The notes beneath the pieces were generated by a model. The model did no database searches. It was given only the letters and a program-made list of their open reading frames with translations, and had not been told where the DNA came from. A program made the position numbers and the translations under genes. Shown in pieces: positions 44,761 through 56,587 of a DNA stretch of 64,000 nucleotides. The first letter of the stretch is position 1. Each line of letters opens with the position of its first letter. The stretch is from Nectonema munidae. Taxonomy: Eukaryota; Nematomorpha; Nectonematoida; Nectonematidae. The stretch covers positions 62,001 through 126,000 of the forward strand of contig JAUIRK010000683.1 of assembly GCA_030549495.1 (NCBI GenBank), read 5' to 3'.

Positions 44761-46471
44761 TCAATTGTTTAATATATTTGAAATTCTGAACGAAGATGAA
44801 GCATTCAATATTGAAAAATTTACACAAAATTCGTCATGAGTATTGGATGTTTTCATGTTCTGAGGAGAGGATATACATATTGAAATTCTACTTAAAAACA
44901 TGTATAAGTTTTTGTCTACTAGATATGCTGCATATATTTCCTCAATCATTTTTTCTTGATCTTCTTTTCTGTCTTTCTTGCCTCCACTCCAGTTATATTT
45001 TGAGTTTAATGACTCTAATTTCAGGCACGTCAACCCAAAGTCTCTCCTCACTTTTAATAAAAAAAATCAATCACTTCCCATGTTGAAGTCTTTTCATAAT
45101 TTAATGACGATTTCAAACTTAAACATGGTACAATTAAAGCAAATTATTTATACAAAAAAAAATTCACCTGTTGTGAAATCCTTCGCAATGATTGTTTGTT
45201 CTTATTTTCCTTTTAAAAACGTTCCACAGAATTATTCTATTGAGCCAGTTTTCTTTTCAGCTTTCTATAAGCAACTTTGATCTTTGGTTAAAAACATATT
45301 AATATTAAAATAATTTAAGGTTAATATATGTGATAATAATTGTAATGATTATAAACCAAAATGATACTTCATTCTCAGGTAAGAACGCTAAAGCAAGTAA
45401 CATTTTTATGCTCTTTCTGAAGGATAAACTTTTTGAATATAAGGGACGGAAGCCCATTTCAGATAGCTTTCTGTATATGCTCTGGCAAAGATGAAAATAG
45501 CATCCGTGGTAGATAACGTTAGGAAACGACTAAAAATTTATGATTTCCTAAGTATAGAGTATTCATATATGTAAACTTACTTCTCGTGCAGCTGAAATGA
45601 TCGCCTGCTCAAAATCACCAACTATAGTTTTCAATTGAAGATAGCAAAATACCTGTATAATATAGCAAAATACATATATGGTAAATACCTGTATGTCTGT
45701 TGTTTTTTGTCACAAACAATAGCATATAAAATTGGTATTTGAGTAATATTTTAGAATGCGTGTATTGTTATAATTTGATAGAAGTGACACGGCGCTTTTT
45801 TAAAAGTTCCATCTATGTATATTTCGAATAAATTTGATGTTTGAACTAAATGAGTAAGCATTTTTCCATTAAAAATAATCAATCTTTTATATTCATTTGT
45901 AAAACAGTCCAACTTTAGAAAATTAACGCCATTGGCTTTAGTGTACTTTTCAGGTATATCAAAATGTAAATTGGAAGGAGGCTTGACTCCCTTTTTGTTG
46001 TAACGAATTTTTCGTAGAATACTTCTTTTGAAACTCAGCAGCGTTTCTCTGTCTTCCCGATTTAACTTTGTTATGTTTTCTCTTTAAAAAGATAAAATAA
46101 ATACACACGCTAAATTTAGAAAAAAAAGTACGATATATTTGGATAGTTGACTTATTTGAAGTTAGTGCTTCCAGTTTTATATTTTCATTAAACTTCTCTA
46201 TACGCTCATTTATTTTTTCATGATTATGATCAAAAAACTTGAGAACATCATTGGAGCCGTCATTTTTGACAATAACTTTTCCTAACAAAATAAAAAACTA
46301 CGACATAAAACGACTTCCAGTTTATTTAAGAAAATGAAAAAATGATTTTAAAACGTTTAATATTTTCTAATTTATTATAAAATATACCTGGACAGTTCCT
46401 TTTTGCACAGCGATAATGAATTGTAGAATTGAACACTCTGTTATATGATACTTAAAATCTTCAATTATTAT
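44761..46471 (-). mobile_element. FLYWCH/MULE Mutator-like transposase, minus copy
   Basis: A multi-exon Mutator-like transposase. On the minus strand: FLYWCH zinc finger (NRVFNSTIHYRCAKRNCPG joined across an intron to GKVIVKNDGSNDVLKFFDHN then H), the linker ENITKLNREDRETLLSFKRS, the MULE catalytic core (FEIYIDGTFKKAPCHFYQII; TIVGDFEQAIISAARE; HGCYFHLCQSIYRKLSEMGF; LLALAFLPENEV), WLNRIILWNVFKRK and RTNNHCEGFHNR. A C-terminal exon (44761-45051) ends VNFSILNASSSFRISNILNN. Introns are about 50-100 nt, GT/AG. One in-frame stop after TIHAF and a frame change in the finger show it is decaying. It points away from a related copy at 47018-48690. Its own terminal repeats were not found. Confidence 0.85.
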
Positions 46472-46646
46472 CATTTTGGGGACTCGGTAAGTTATGTGAA
46501 GTAAGTTAAAAATAATGAAAATCGTTTGATTTGAGTACCACAACTTTCCTAGAATAGATTTCTCATTCCCACGGTTTAAATACATTGTAATTACAATAGA
46601 GATGCATATATTATTCCAGGCGAATCGTCGCACAGGACTAATCGTA

Positions 46647-46817
46647 AATGTGCAGTTCTTATTTTCCTCATCACTCTCTCTTACTCTATATACGCTAGTT
46701 ATTCTTTTAACATGCTCACTCGCTATGTGCGCATTGATAACGTCTGGGAAAGAAGTGTATGAGTTTGATGGGGGTGAGGCATGAAACGAAATCAAATAAC
46801 TGTCATATATTGAAGAA
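46647..46817 (+). repeat. Left terminal inverted repeat of the plus MULE
   Basis: About 171 bp beginning AATGTGCAGTTCTTATTTTC, largely complementary to 49004-49175. Long terminal repeats are typical of Mutator elements. No target duplication was detected outside it. Confidence 0.85.
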
Positions 46818-47017
46818 AATGGATAAACAATCGAGTTTGTATCCCCATAAAATGTGGAAGTAATTATCTGGAATTTACTTTCTTTAGTATTTTCTTGCAG
46901 ACTTTATAATAGGATTAGTGAGATAGCATCACTAAGACAGCTGTCAATCTTATTCTATTCTTGTATCTGTACAATAAAATATCTTTGTTTTCATTTCCTT
47001 TTCTTTGAGAAAATCAA

Positions 47018-48690
47018 ATGTTTAGAGACGGTTACAAATACTTTAAAAAACAAGAATTTCAAACTACAGTACATTATTATTGTACTAAGTCTAAATGCCC
47101 AGGTAAAAACTTTTAATATAAATTTCAAATATTTTTATAATACAAATATCTTTTATAGGAAGAATCATATTATCAAAAAGTGATTCCTCAACATTAAAGT
47201 TCATTCCTCATAGTCATGACCCCATTACAGAAGCTGTTAATAAATTTACTACAAAAATCAAAGCAGATGCGCTAACAACAAGAAAATCCACAAGTGAAAT
47301 ATATCAGTATATTTTTATTTACATTTTATAATAACACTCCTAAAAGATAATACAAAATGTCTTACACCTAAATTTTAATGCAAATATATTTAATACTTCT
47401 TTATTATTGTAGAGAAACTTATCAATTTTAAATTCTGAAGAACGAGAAAAAATTGGAAAGAAAAGAACGATTTTAAGAAGAATTAGATTCAACAAAAAAA
47501 GAATATGCCCTCCAAAAGATATTTTTTTCACAATACCCGAAAAATATATGTTTGCCAATCAAACTAATTTTCTTCAAGAAGATACCATTATTGAACACAA
47601 AAGACTTTTGGTATTTTATGGAAATGTGCTAAAACATATAAATCAAGTCAATCCTATAAATACTCTTTACATTGACGGTACATTTAAAAAATCTCCAAAG
47701 CACTTTTACCAAATAGTAACAGTGCATGCTTTTCACAACAATATTCAAATCCCCATACTCTATGCTCTTGCTTCTGATAAAAAAGAAGAAACATATAAGT
47801 AATCTTTTTTCTTTTTACTTCAAATCTTTAAAATGTATTTTTTTAAGTAATATCTTCCAAAGTCTGAAAAAAGTAATTCGGGAAGATCAAGTTACTAGTA
47901 TTTGTGGTGATTTTGAAAAAGGAATCATTTCTTCAGGAAAAAAAGTACTTTTTTTTATTTACTTTTAATTTAAATTTGTTTCTTTTAATACATTCATTTT
48001 AGTCTTTTGTTAATGCCACATACTCGGGATGTTATTTTCATTTCTGTCAATCGGTCTACAGAAAGCTAGCATCCTTAGGGTATGGGTCCAAATACTCAAA
48101 ATCAACTAAATTCAGACATTGTATTAGGATGTTACTTGCAATTGCATTTTTGCCACCTTCAGAAGTACTTTATACGTTTACTTTAAACTTTTATTGACTC
48201 AAAAATTTTAGGTGAAATATATATTTAACAAAATGAAGAGATTTTTAGAACCCCTTGAAATTGGTAGTTTTGTTGAATATTTTGAAATTACTTGGATTCG
48301 CAATTGCAATATAAACATATGGAATGTACAAGGAAAAGCAATTAGAACAAACAATCATTGTGAAGGGTTTCACAACGCGTAAGTGAAAAAACACAGAAAA
48401 AAGCTTTGAGATATATATATATATAATACCAATTATATTTGCCATACCAATAATCTATTTCTGGAAAATAAAATCCTTAAAGTAAATGATTTGTTTCATT
48501 TCAAACTTGCTATGTATATGTTTAAATTATTTAATGGGAAATTACCCAAAATTTTTAACAATATTTTAGACTCATGATATCCATTTTAGCTCATGATATC
48601 CAACTGTCAAATCAAACAGACGAAGCATATGAAGTGGATTTTTCAATATTAAATGGAAGAAGATTTGATGTTTCATATATTTTATCTTGA
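47018..48690 (+). mobile_element. FLYWCH/MULE Mutator-like transposase, plus copy
   Basis: The exons read in frame: 47018-47102 FLYWCH finger (MFRDGYKYFKKQEFQTTVHY, YCTKSKCPG); 47159-47306 (HSHDPITEAVNKFTTKIKAD); about 47415-47798 (ICPPKDIFFTIPEKYMFANQ ... NTLYIDGTFKKSPKHFYQIV ... LASDKKEETY); 47848-47944 (SICGDFEKGIISSG); 48003-48164 (SGCYFHFCQSVYRKLASLGY ... LLAIAFLPPSE); 48212-48378 (FVEYFEITWIRNCN ... IRTNNHCEGFHN). A last exon ends DFSILNGRRFDVSYILS with TGA at 48688-48690 and AATAAA directly after. The catalytic acids (DGTF, GDFE, EGFHN) are present and no stop was seen in these exons. A LINE fragment (48452-48577) lies in what should be intron or C-terminal coding sequence, so the C-terminus may be damaged. 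The exact start is uncertain. Confidence 0.88.
48452..48577 (+). mobile_element. LINE 3'-end fragment inside the MULE
   Basis: The plus strand encodes NLFLENKILKVNDLFHFKLA and MYMFKLFNGKLPKIFNNILD before a stop. This resembles the C-terminal tail of CR1/L2-type reverse transcriptases (ILKxxDLFxxxLxxFMYKxxNxLLPxxF). It sits between the RTNNHCEGFHN exon and the C-terminal exon of the MULE. Confidence 0.5.
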
Positions 48691-49003
48691 AATAAAAATT
48701 TTCTTGTATGTTTTTTTTCAAACAATATCTAATTATTACATTGAAGACTGTTTTGGGTAAATTTAATTATGTTTGTATTGATTTAAAAAGTAATAGTAAA
48801 TATAAAGTAGAAATAAAATATAATATATTCTATTATTTTTTTATTTTCATATTAAGCAGTTTTAAATTTGACATTTTATGGTTATAGAGAGGTTGCTACC
48901 TATAGTTAGAAATAAATTTGTCTAAAATAATACATTAAAGTGTTGAAATAATAAATATTTAACAATAAGTTGAATAAAATTATGTAATTAAAATTAAATA
49001 TCT

Positions 49004-49175
49004 ATTCTTCAATATATGACAGTTATTTGATTTCGTTTTATGCCACACACCCGTCAAACTCATACACTTCTTTCTCAGACGTTATCAATGCGCACATAGC
49101 GAGTGAGCATGTTAAAAGAATAACTAGCGTATATAGAGTAAGAGAGAGTGATGAGGAAAATAAGAACTGCACATT
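49004..49175 (+). repeat. Right terminal inverted repeat of the plus MULE
   Basis: About 172 bp ending AAGAACTGCACATT, the inverse of 46647-46817. A small stretch inside differs (CACACACCCGTCAAACTC against GGGGGTGAGGC-type sequence), so the arms are similar but not identical. Confidence 0.85.
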
Positions 49176-49227
49176 AGTGGACAAGAGATAATCAGTGAAT
49201 CACCACAATCAGAGATTCTCCTAGAAC

Positions 49228-51240
49228 CGCAAGCACGCATGGTGAACAAGGACATTTTTCCTTATCTTCACGCTTTCTATGCAAGCAAGTGCAGTTGCAA
49301 GCACATATGATGTCATATTTACTAAATGAGGGATGAACAGACAATTCTGATTGCATGGGACTAATCGTAGCTCCTAATTTATTCAATATATATATTCTAA
49401 GTGTATGGTGCTGTAAAAAAGTATTAATATAAAAAAAAGAAAAAGAATGTAAATGAAACATTTTCAATTTTAAATGATAACCTCTGCTCAAATTTTCATA
49501 TGTCCACCGGAAAATTGAATAATAAGCGATGTAGATAGTGCTGATGAAAACCGCGAACTTTCAATTTTGCAAAAAAGGCACTAAAAAAGATGTATTGAGT
49601 GTAATGTTGTTCTTCATATGCACTGCTTCAACGCTTTTCACTCAAAATAATAATACTAATTTTTTGGTGCAATAAATTTCTTGTTTCTTCAAATATTTTT
49701 TATTATTTTAAATTAAATGCATTTTTACAAAAATAATGAAACGATATGTTTTCCTTTAGGACAATATAACTTTTAGGGTAGGATTTGTTTTTTCGGTCTA
49801 AAATAATATATATTTTGTTTCTAGCAAGTTTATAAATGTGTAATTATCTTTTTTATCTATCAAACTAATCATATATTACCATAAAACACATGCTAGAGGT
49901 TGGTCATTAATGGGTATTAAAAATACTAAATCAACTAATTAAAATTATATATCAAAAACATCTAAAATAGTTTATAAAAAAATTGCATAAAATACTATTG
50001 ATAGAATGTAGATTAGGTTAAAGTTGTTTCTTAAATATGGCTTAAATTTTACTTAGGTAAGCTCATATTCAATAAAGATGGTCAAAATGCCATTTCAAAA
50101 AAGGTGGATCATAATCATGAAAGAAGAAATGAAAATATTGTGCTTTTCAACAAAAGTATCAGAGAAGAAGTAATAAATACCCACAAAAAATATAACTATG
50201 CTAAAAACTGACCAAGAGAACATATTGAAATTATTTTTGTATATGTTTTGTAATGATGTAAAATGGGCAAAAATTATGACATGATTAAACCTACCCTCAG
50301 ATCATAATACACACCACCAATGATCTTATGTTTCGAGCTAAGTGAGAAACGACCACAGAACCGGCTAGTTAAATTATATTCTTTTTAATGTGAAAGATGA
50401 TTGACTTTTATTCTTTTTAGATCTGAGTTTACCTAGTTAATATTGCTATGTTGTAAAAAAAAAAGTGTTTTATATAGCAAAACTTAAATATTTATCTGGA
50501 ATCCATCAATTATACTTAGTTTTTTATATTGATAAAAGTTATCATGTACGACTTGAATTTTTGCATGTTATGAAAGTCATTAATAAAATAAGAAAACAGA
50601 ATTTGTTCAAATAACCCTTGAGGGACTAGCTCATTGGAAATAACTGGCTTTGAGGCGGTAATATTATAAATAACGTCAAAGAATTATAAAGGAAATGCCT
50701 TGTTTAAAAAAGTATTGAAAGTATATAAGAAGACTTTACATTTTAAAACTTCATGAAAATAATTTTTAATTTATTTGTCTAATGGTTTTTGTTATATTTT
50801 TTTTATATCAACCAAAATAAACAAGTGGCTCGTTTGAAAAAAAAATAGTTAAATTATAATCAAAAATAGTTTAAAAAAATAATAAAACTATATTCAAAAG
50901 CTTATCCAAAATGCAAAGTTAAATTGAAAATTCAAATCTAATTATTATATGACTAATAAAAAACTATCAATTATAGATTTATCTAACTTTTCAATTAATT
51001 TAACATCATCGAAAAATAAAAAAATTAAATATGAGAGGTTTGGAAAAATAAATCTGAGAGGTTTAATTGATACAATTTTATGGCATTGAGCGAGAAAAAT
51101 GCGTTGGGTTGTGCAACGAGTTAAAGTTAATCGCTCACTTTGTAAATATGACATCATATGTGCTTGCAACTACACTTGCTTGCCTAGAAAACGGTGATGA
51201 TGAGGAAAAATGTCCTTGTTCAAGATGCGTGCTTGCAAAA
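49228..51240 (+). mobile_element. Third Mutator-like element, mostly non-coding
   Basis: About 105-bp inverted repeats (49228-49333 and 51133-51240) share TTGCAAGCACATATGATGTC, GAACAAGGACATTTTTCC and GCAAGCAAGTG. Inside, at 50057-50211, an exon-like frame after TTTTACTTAG encodes GKLIFNKDGQNAISKKVDHN followed by HERRNENIVLFNKSIREEVI, the post-FLYWCH region of the same transposase family, ending in a stop. No catalytic core was found, so it is a deleted derivative. Confidence 0.7.
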
Positions 51241-51384
51241 TGAAGAAAAGGAGGCAGGATCAAAGTGTTAGAGAGAGTCCATTGATTGTAGCAAGCGTGC
51301 TACGATTAGTCAGTCCCGTGCGACGATTCGCCGCATACCGATTAAATTGTAGGCAAAATCGCCATGTAGGCAAAATGTCCGTTT

Positions 51385-51605
51385 GCCAAGCTCAGCATAC
51401 TTGAAATTTTTTGACATAAGCTGTCATATCATTTTTTTCACAGGTTTGATGAATTTTCATAAAAAATAATCATTACAACTAGATTCAACATATTAAAGTA
51501 TATATAACCCTAACACTAAAAATATATGTTAAAATCTAAGAAAAGGCTGGATACGTAAAATGCCGCCACCCCCATTACTCAAGCGGAGTAATGTTGCCCA
51601 TCAAT
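51385..51605 (+). repeat. Degenerate copy of the satellite-bearing element end
   Basis: It contains about one satellite unit (CTCAGCATACTTGAAA, AGCTGTCATATCA, CACAGGTTTGATGAATTTTC) and an end like that of the 52160-55246 element (ACTCAAGCGGAG, TTGCCCATCAATGATAGG). Confidence 0.5.
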
Positions 51606-52399
51606 GATAGGTATTAATCAAAATTAAAAGGTTAATACATAAACATGCCTTTACTTTTTTAAGAGAAAATTGTTTAAAATTTTTTTCCTTGAAACTCTTT
51701 ACCCAATTTTATAAGAATCATTTAATAGCGGAAACGTGCTCAAAATAACAAAAATTGAGAAATTTTGGAAAAGCAACAAAAGGCTGATGCACTGATAGAT
51801 GATGGCAAATGGATCAAATAAGGTTTCAACGCGAGAGGTGAGAATGAACAATAGAAAAGGAGCTGAAAAAGAGATTAATCATGAACACATTTGGGACTGT
51901 CAAAAAATGTGAAGGTACATAGTAACTAGATATGTATCGGATGTGAATTTTTTGTAACTGCGGATGCGGACATCAAATTTGACATCCTAGCAGATGCGGG
52001 TATCATAATTGCTATTCTAACTTCTTAAAAATTTAAAGGGATGTCGATGTGTTATCATAAAGAAATAATTATCATAAAAATTTTGAATAAAAGAAAAAGG
52101 AAAAATGCTTGAAAATGGCCGATGTTGAAACTTAAATGATCCGCGGATGAAGATGTTAACCCTATTTGTGCTGGGGGCGTAAAACACCCCCCCCCCCTTC
52201 ACTAAAAAATTAATTGTAGAAAATTGGCTTAATCATATCCCTTCAAATTTTGTAACTTTTCCTAAAATCGCTAGCTGCATCTTTTAAAACTATTTTCATG
52301 GTAGTTGAATGAACCTTTCATGTCCAAAACTGTCAATCAATATCAAAAATTAAAATTTTTTAGCAAAATTTTGACATTATCTGTACTTAACCTTATAAC

Positions 52400-53400
52400 T
52401 TAGGATTTATATTATATAATAGCCTTGAAGATTTATAATTATATACAGTTTGGAACGCATAAAACTTTATATATTTAATTTTTTCAATAATCATGGCTAC
52501 TTTTTAGAAAATGTCAATCAAAATTTAGTTCTAATTGATCTAGGGGCAATCTAATTAAATATACCTTCAAATTTTACATAAAATATGTTTTTATACCAAA
52601 TCAATCATGCTGTTTTCATTTCTGAACTCATTTTTTACATTTAGGATGTGAAAATATCTATAAGTGTTAATCAAATTTGCGGTTTACTTCTAAAAATTGT
52701 CTCGAAAACATTCATTCAAATTTTACAACTAAATATATGTTTTTATACCAAATCAACCATGCTAGTTTCATTTATGGACTCAATTTTTGCAGTTTGAATT
52801 TGAAAATACCTATAAGTATCAATCAAATTTGCGTTTAGTTCTAAAATTTGTTTCCAAAAATATTGATTCAAATTTTACATGAAATATATGGTTTTATAGC
52901 AAATAGATCATGATGATTTCTTTCTGAACACAGTTTTCGCATTTAGAGGTTTTACTGCTAGTGTCAATCAAATTTGCGGTTTATGTCGTAAAACTATATC
53001 CCAAAATATTTTCTCTAATTTTACATGAAATATATGTTTTTATACCAATTCTACCATGATAATTTTTATTTCTGAAATCATTTTTTGCATTTAGAGGTTT
53101 TAAATGTCTGAAAGTGTCAATCAAATGTTCGATTTACGTCTAATGTCTACAGAAATATTTTTGAAATTTAAATAAAATATCTGTTTTTATGCCAAATGGA
53201 AGATGCTGGTTTCATTTTTGGACTCAGGTTTGGAATTTATGGTTTTAAAATATTTGAAAGTTTCAATCAGATTTGCGGTTAACTTCAAGATACTGTCTTC
53301 AAAAATATTTTCAAAAAAATAAAATATTTGTTTTATATTAAATTGACTATGCTTATTTTATTTCTGTATTGGATTTTGGATAATACGGTTAAAAAATATC
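52400..53400 (+). repeat. Tandem array, unit about 152 bp
   Basis: About six to seven diverged units are marked by TTTTTATACCAAATC, CATTTCTGAACTCA and GTCAATCAAATTTGCGGTTT. The right end fades out near 53400. Confidence 0.7.
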
Positions 53401-53689
53401 TTGAAGTGGCAATTTAATTAGTAATGTATGCCTGAAAATCAGTTCTGTAAAAAAAAATCGCTGCATATTAGGTATATAGTAAAAATATACTTTTTTTTTT
53501 GTATATTTTGGCTTATAATAATTTCTACAATCATCTTGAGTATGAAATATTTATTTAAAAAAAAAAAACGTATAAAATCTTTATAAATTTGTATGAGAGA
53601 AGGAACCAATTTGAAAACTAATTGAAAAGAGAACATGTGATCAAAACAAATAATTAAAAAAATATGTATCTTGACTAAATGATCTACCA

Positions 53690-54300
53690 TGTTCTAATGA
53701 ACTAGGAAGTGGTTTAATTATATAATATTAGGTGCTTCAAAAAAGATTTTGACTGTGAAAAAGAAGTTCCTCTCTTACAAATGAAAAATATTTAAATCTA
53801 TAGCATATCATCTAGGATTACAATTAACATTTAGCTAAGATGGGTAGGAAATCTGAAAATTTAGAATAGGTCAGATTTATCAAAAATGCCACAGATGCCA
53901 ATATGTGAGAATTTAGTCACTATCAGGATATTTTTAATTTAAATTGAATTTGTCCATCTTTTTCCTTTTGCGTCAAAGAAATAATTTTTTAGATGAAGAA
54001 CTTGGACAACTTTTTGTAATTGAACAATGAAAATCACGAATGATTCATCAGAAAAAAAAACCTTTGAAATGAGATTAGTTGACAAATATTTAAGCCTGAT
54101 AATAAAATACACGATACTGATAAAAAAGTCTAAGATCATCAAGAAGATTCTTTAATCAGAATGCATTGAGAGAGGAAAAAAGTAATTTTATCCTTATAAA
54201 AAAATTTTCAAACACATATTGAAGAATATAAATTTCTAATGAAAAAAGAGCTACCAAGAAAAGATCATCATAGAATGAATAGCAAAATTACATACTGTAA
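53690..54300. other. Non-repetitive middle of the TTAA element
   Basis: A stretch between the two arrays with no supported gene. A minus-strand frame at 53939-54142 contains VFFSDES, faintly like a Tc1/mariner second-Asp motif, but nothing around it supports this. Confidence 0.3.
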
Positions 54301-54329
54301 ATTATAATATGACGTAGAGACTACGAGCC

Positions 54330-55120
54330 GATAACGAATTTGTAGCCAAAAAGATACTTAAAAATGGGTATATATGTGTAAAAAACATTATATTATTACT
54401 TAGATAAAAAGTTTCTTTTTAAGATGGGCTGTCATATATAAATTAATGCTTTGATAACTTTAATTGATTTTTATAAAAAAAAATGAATATCACCGCTGAA
54501 TTCAGCATGCTTGAAAATGGGTGTATATGTCTAAAAAACATTATATAATTATTTAGATAAAAAGTTTCTTTTTTGAGATGAGCTGTCATATTTAAATCAC
54601 TTTTTTGACAGGTTTGAATGATTTACATAAAATATGAATATCACCACTGAATTCAGCATATTTGAAAAAGGGTATAAATGTGTAAAAAAACTTTATATAA
54701 TATAAAAAGTTTCTTTTTGAGATGAGCTGTCACATTTAGATCAATTTTTTGACAGGTTTGATTGATTTTCATAAAAAATAAATATCAATACTGAATTCAG
54801 CATATTTGAAAATGGGTATACATGTGTAAAAAACTTTATATAATTATTTAGATAAAAAGTTCCTTTTTGAGATGAGCTGTCACATTTAGATCGATTTTAT
54901 GACAGTTTGATTGATTTTCATAAAAAATTAATATCACCACCGAATTCAGCTTACTTGAAAATGGGTATATATGTGTAAAAAAACTTTATATAATTATTTA
55001 AATAAAAAGCTAATTTTTGAGATGAGCTGTCAAATATAAATCAATTTTTTGACAGGTTTGATTGATTTTAATAAAAAATGGACATAACCACTGAATTCAG
55101 CATAGTTGAAATATATATGT
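54330..55120 (+). repeat. Tandem array, unit about 149 bp
   Basis: About five units carry GAATTCAGCATAYTTGAAAA, GGGTATAYATGTGTAAAAAA and a short inverted pair AGCTGTCAMAT ... TTTGACAGGT in each unit. The same unit in inverse orientation makes up most of 36880-37228. Confidence 0.8.
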
Positions 55121-55742
55121 AACTTTAAAAATATTTATAAAAACTTATTAATATCTGAGAAAAGTAGGGGGGGGGGGGGAGAGCACTTTACGCCCCCCCC
55201 CCCCCCGAGCACTTGAGCGGACAAATTTAGCCCAGCACTAATAGGGTTAAGAGGATGTAAAATTTTTTGCGAAAAATCCGCTTGTGCGGATATCCGATAC
55301 ATCTATAATAGTAACACATCTTTTTCATTCACATCATTTAAGTATATAGGTGTAGACTTTTACTCATAATGCCATATTCTTAAATATACAATTGTACATA
55401 TGGGATTTGAATTTTATCTGTACTCTTATAGCTCAACTAAAGCCAGAGATATTCAAATGAACTTTTGCCATTAGAAAATTTAGAAAGCAGATACAAATAT
55501 AAATTTTTTAGCGAAATATTCGCATAACTAGTAGTGTGCCTGGATTTTTGTCTTTTCAGGAATTTACGCGAAAAAATATTTAGTTCTCGGTTTGCCAAGA
55601 ATTTCCAAATAAAAAATTTATTTTGATTATAAAGTATATCATCTCAGTAAATGAATATCAATCCGAAAGATTTTAAAATTGATCTTCATACGCATAAAAG
55701 TTGACGTAGAAGTTTTTAAAGAAATTCTGATAGCTTTCATTT

Positions 55743-56322
55743 AGAGTGTTTCCAAAAACTTTTTCAGACCAACGCCCACCAAAGTTTCAAAAACTTTTCT
55801 AACGCCCCCTATTAAAAAATTGATACACAAAAATATTTCCATAAAAAATGTTTTATTTTTTTTTAAAAGTTAGATATATGTTTTTTTTCTGTTTGAATGC
55901 GATGGATGAGTTTGATGTATTTGGTTCTACGCTGCTGAGAAGGAGTCTTAAGTCGCCTCTGATTGCGATTTGCAAACGATTTCTTCTGCTGAGAAGCTGT
56001 ATTATAATATAACATTGAAACTGCGTTCAGCCACGTAGTAGGAAAAGTAATGAAAAAAATCTTAATTTTTTTCCATAATTTTCGAAATTTACAGGAATGC
56101 AAGGTTGAATCCAAAAAGTTTGATATGATTGTTTGATGAGAGGCTTCAACTATACTATTATATTATATTTATATTAAAGATACTAAAAATTTTAAAGTGA
56201 AGATATTTGATTAGCTAATTTTTTAACGCCCCCCAAGTGCCCAAAATTATTTCACCGCCCCCTTAAAAGCTTTCAACGACTCTGGGGGGAGGCGCTTGCG
56301 CCCACTTTGGGAAACGCTGATT
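55743..56322 (-). mobile_element. hAT remnant with transposase C-terminus
   Basis: The ends carry AGAGTGTTTCCAAAAAC and, inverted, CAGCGTTTCCCAAAGTGGGC. On the minus strand about 56060-55890 encodes TYVAERSFNV and, in another frame, RRNRLQIAIRGDLRLLLSSV, the hAT C-terminal dimerisation motif (VERSFS ... RNRLxxxxRGDLRLLL). It is short and frame-broken, so a deleted derivative. Confidence 0.7.
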
Positions 56323-56587
56323 TAGATTAATGCTTTAATTTCGATGAAGGAATATTAAATAAAAATAAATACTTCGAAAGTTTTTTAAATCACACAGATT
56401 TCTTATAGATAATAATGCAAGTATATAGAAAAAAAGTTTTAAAAATGCAAAAAAAAAGCATTCTTAGATTAGTTGTATCTTAAACGATAAAAACAAATAT
56501 GTATATCATCTACTCAAGGATAATTTTGCTTTTCAAAAAATTACATTAAACATTGATAAATAGAGAGAAGTAAAAATTGTGAAAAAT

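Larger units (their letters stand above)
52160..55246 (+). mobile_element. 3.1 kb TTAA-flanked element with two satellite arrays
   Basis: It is flanked by TTAA at 52156-52159 and 55247-55250. Termini CCCTATTTGTGCTGGG and, inverted, CCCTATTAGTGCTGGG match at 15 of 16 bases. Next to each terminus are C/G tracts (52186-52196; about 55167-55178 and 55190-55206). The interior has two tandem arrays, about 52400-53400 and 54330-55120, with different units of about 150 bp. The TTAA target and CCC ends suggest piggyBac mobilisation. No transposase was recognised. Relatives lie at 36807-37228 and 51385-51605. Confidence 0.8.
51927..55307. mobile_element. Small hAT element interrupted by a TTAA element
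   Basis: ATAGTAAC occurs exactly at 51919-51926 and 55308-55315, an 8-bp hAT-type target duplication. The ends are inverted (TAGATATGTATCGGATG and ATCCGATACATCTATA). Without the 3.1 kb insertion at the TTAA the element is only about 290 bp and non-coding, with GCGGAT/ATCCGC blocks near both ends. Confidence 0.85.

Noticed and set aside
53939-54142. Tc1/mariner transposase fragment (VFFSDES)
   Set aside because: Only a seven-residue resemblance; neither the preceding nor following transposase regions could be found.
54330-55120. CRISPR-like array
   Set aside because: Units of about 149 bp repeat along their whole length without unique spacers, and the context is eukaryotic; it is satellite DNA.
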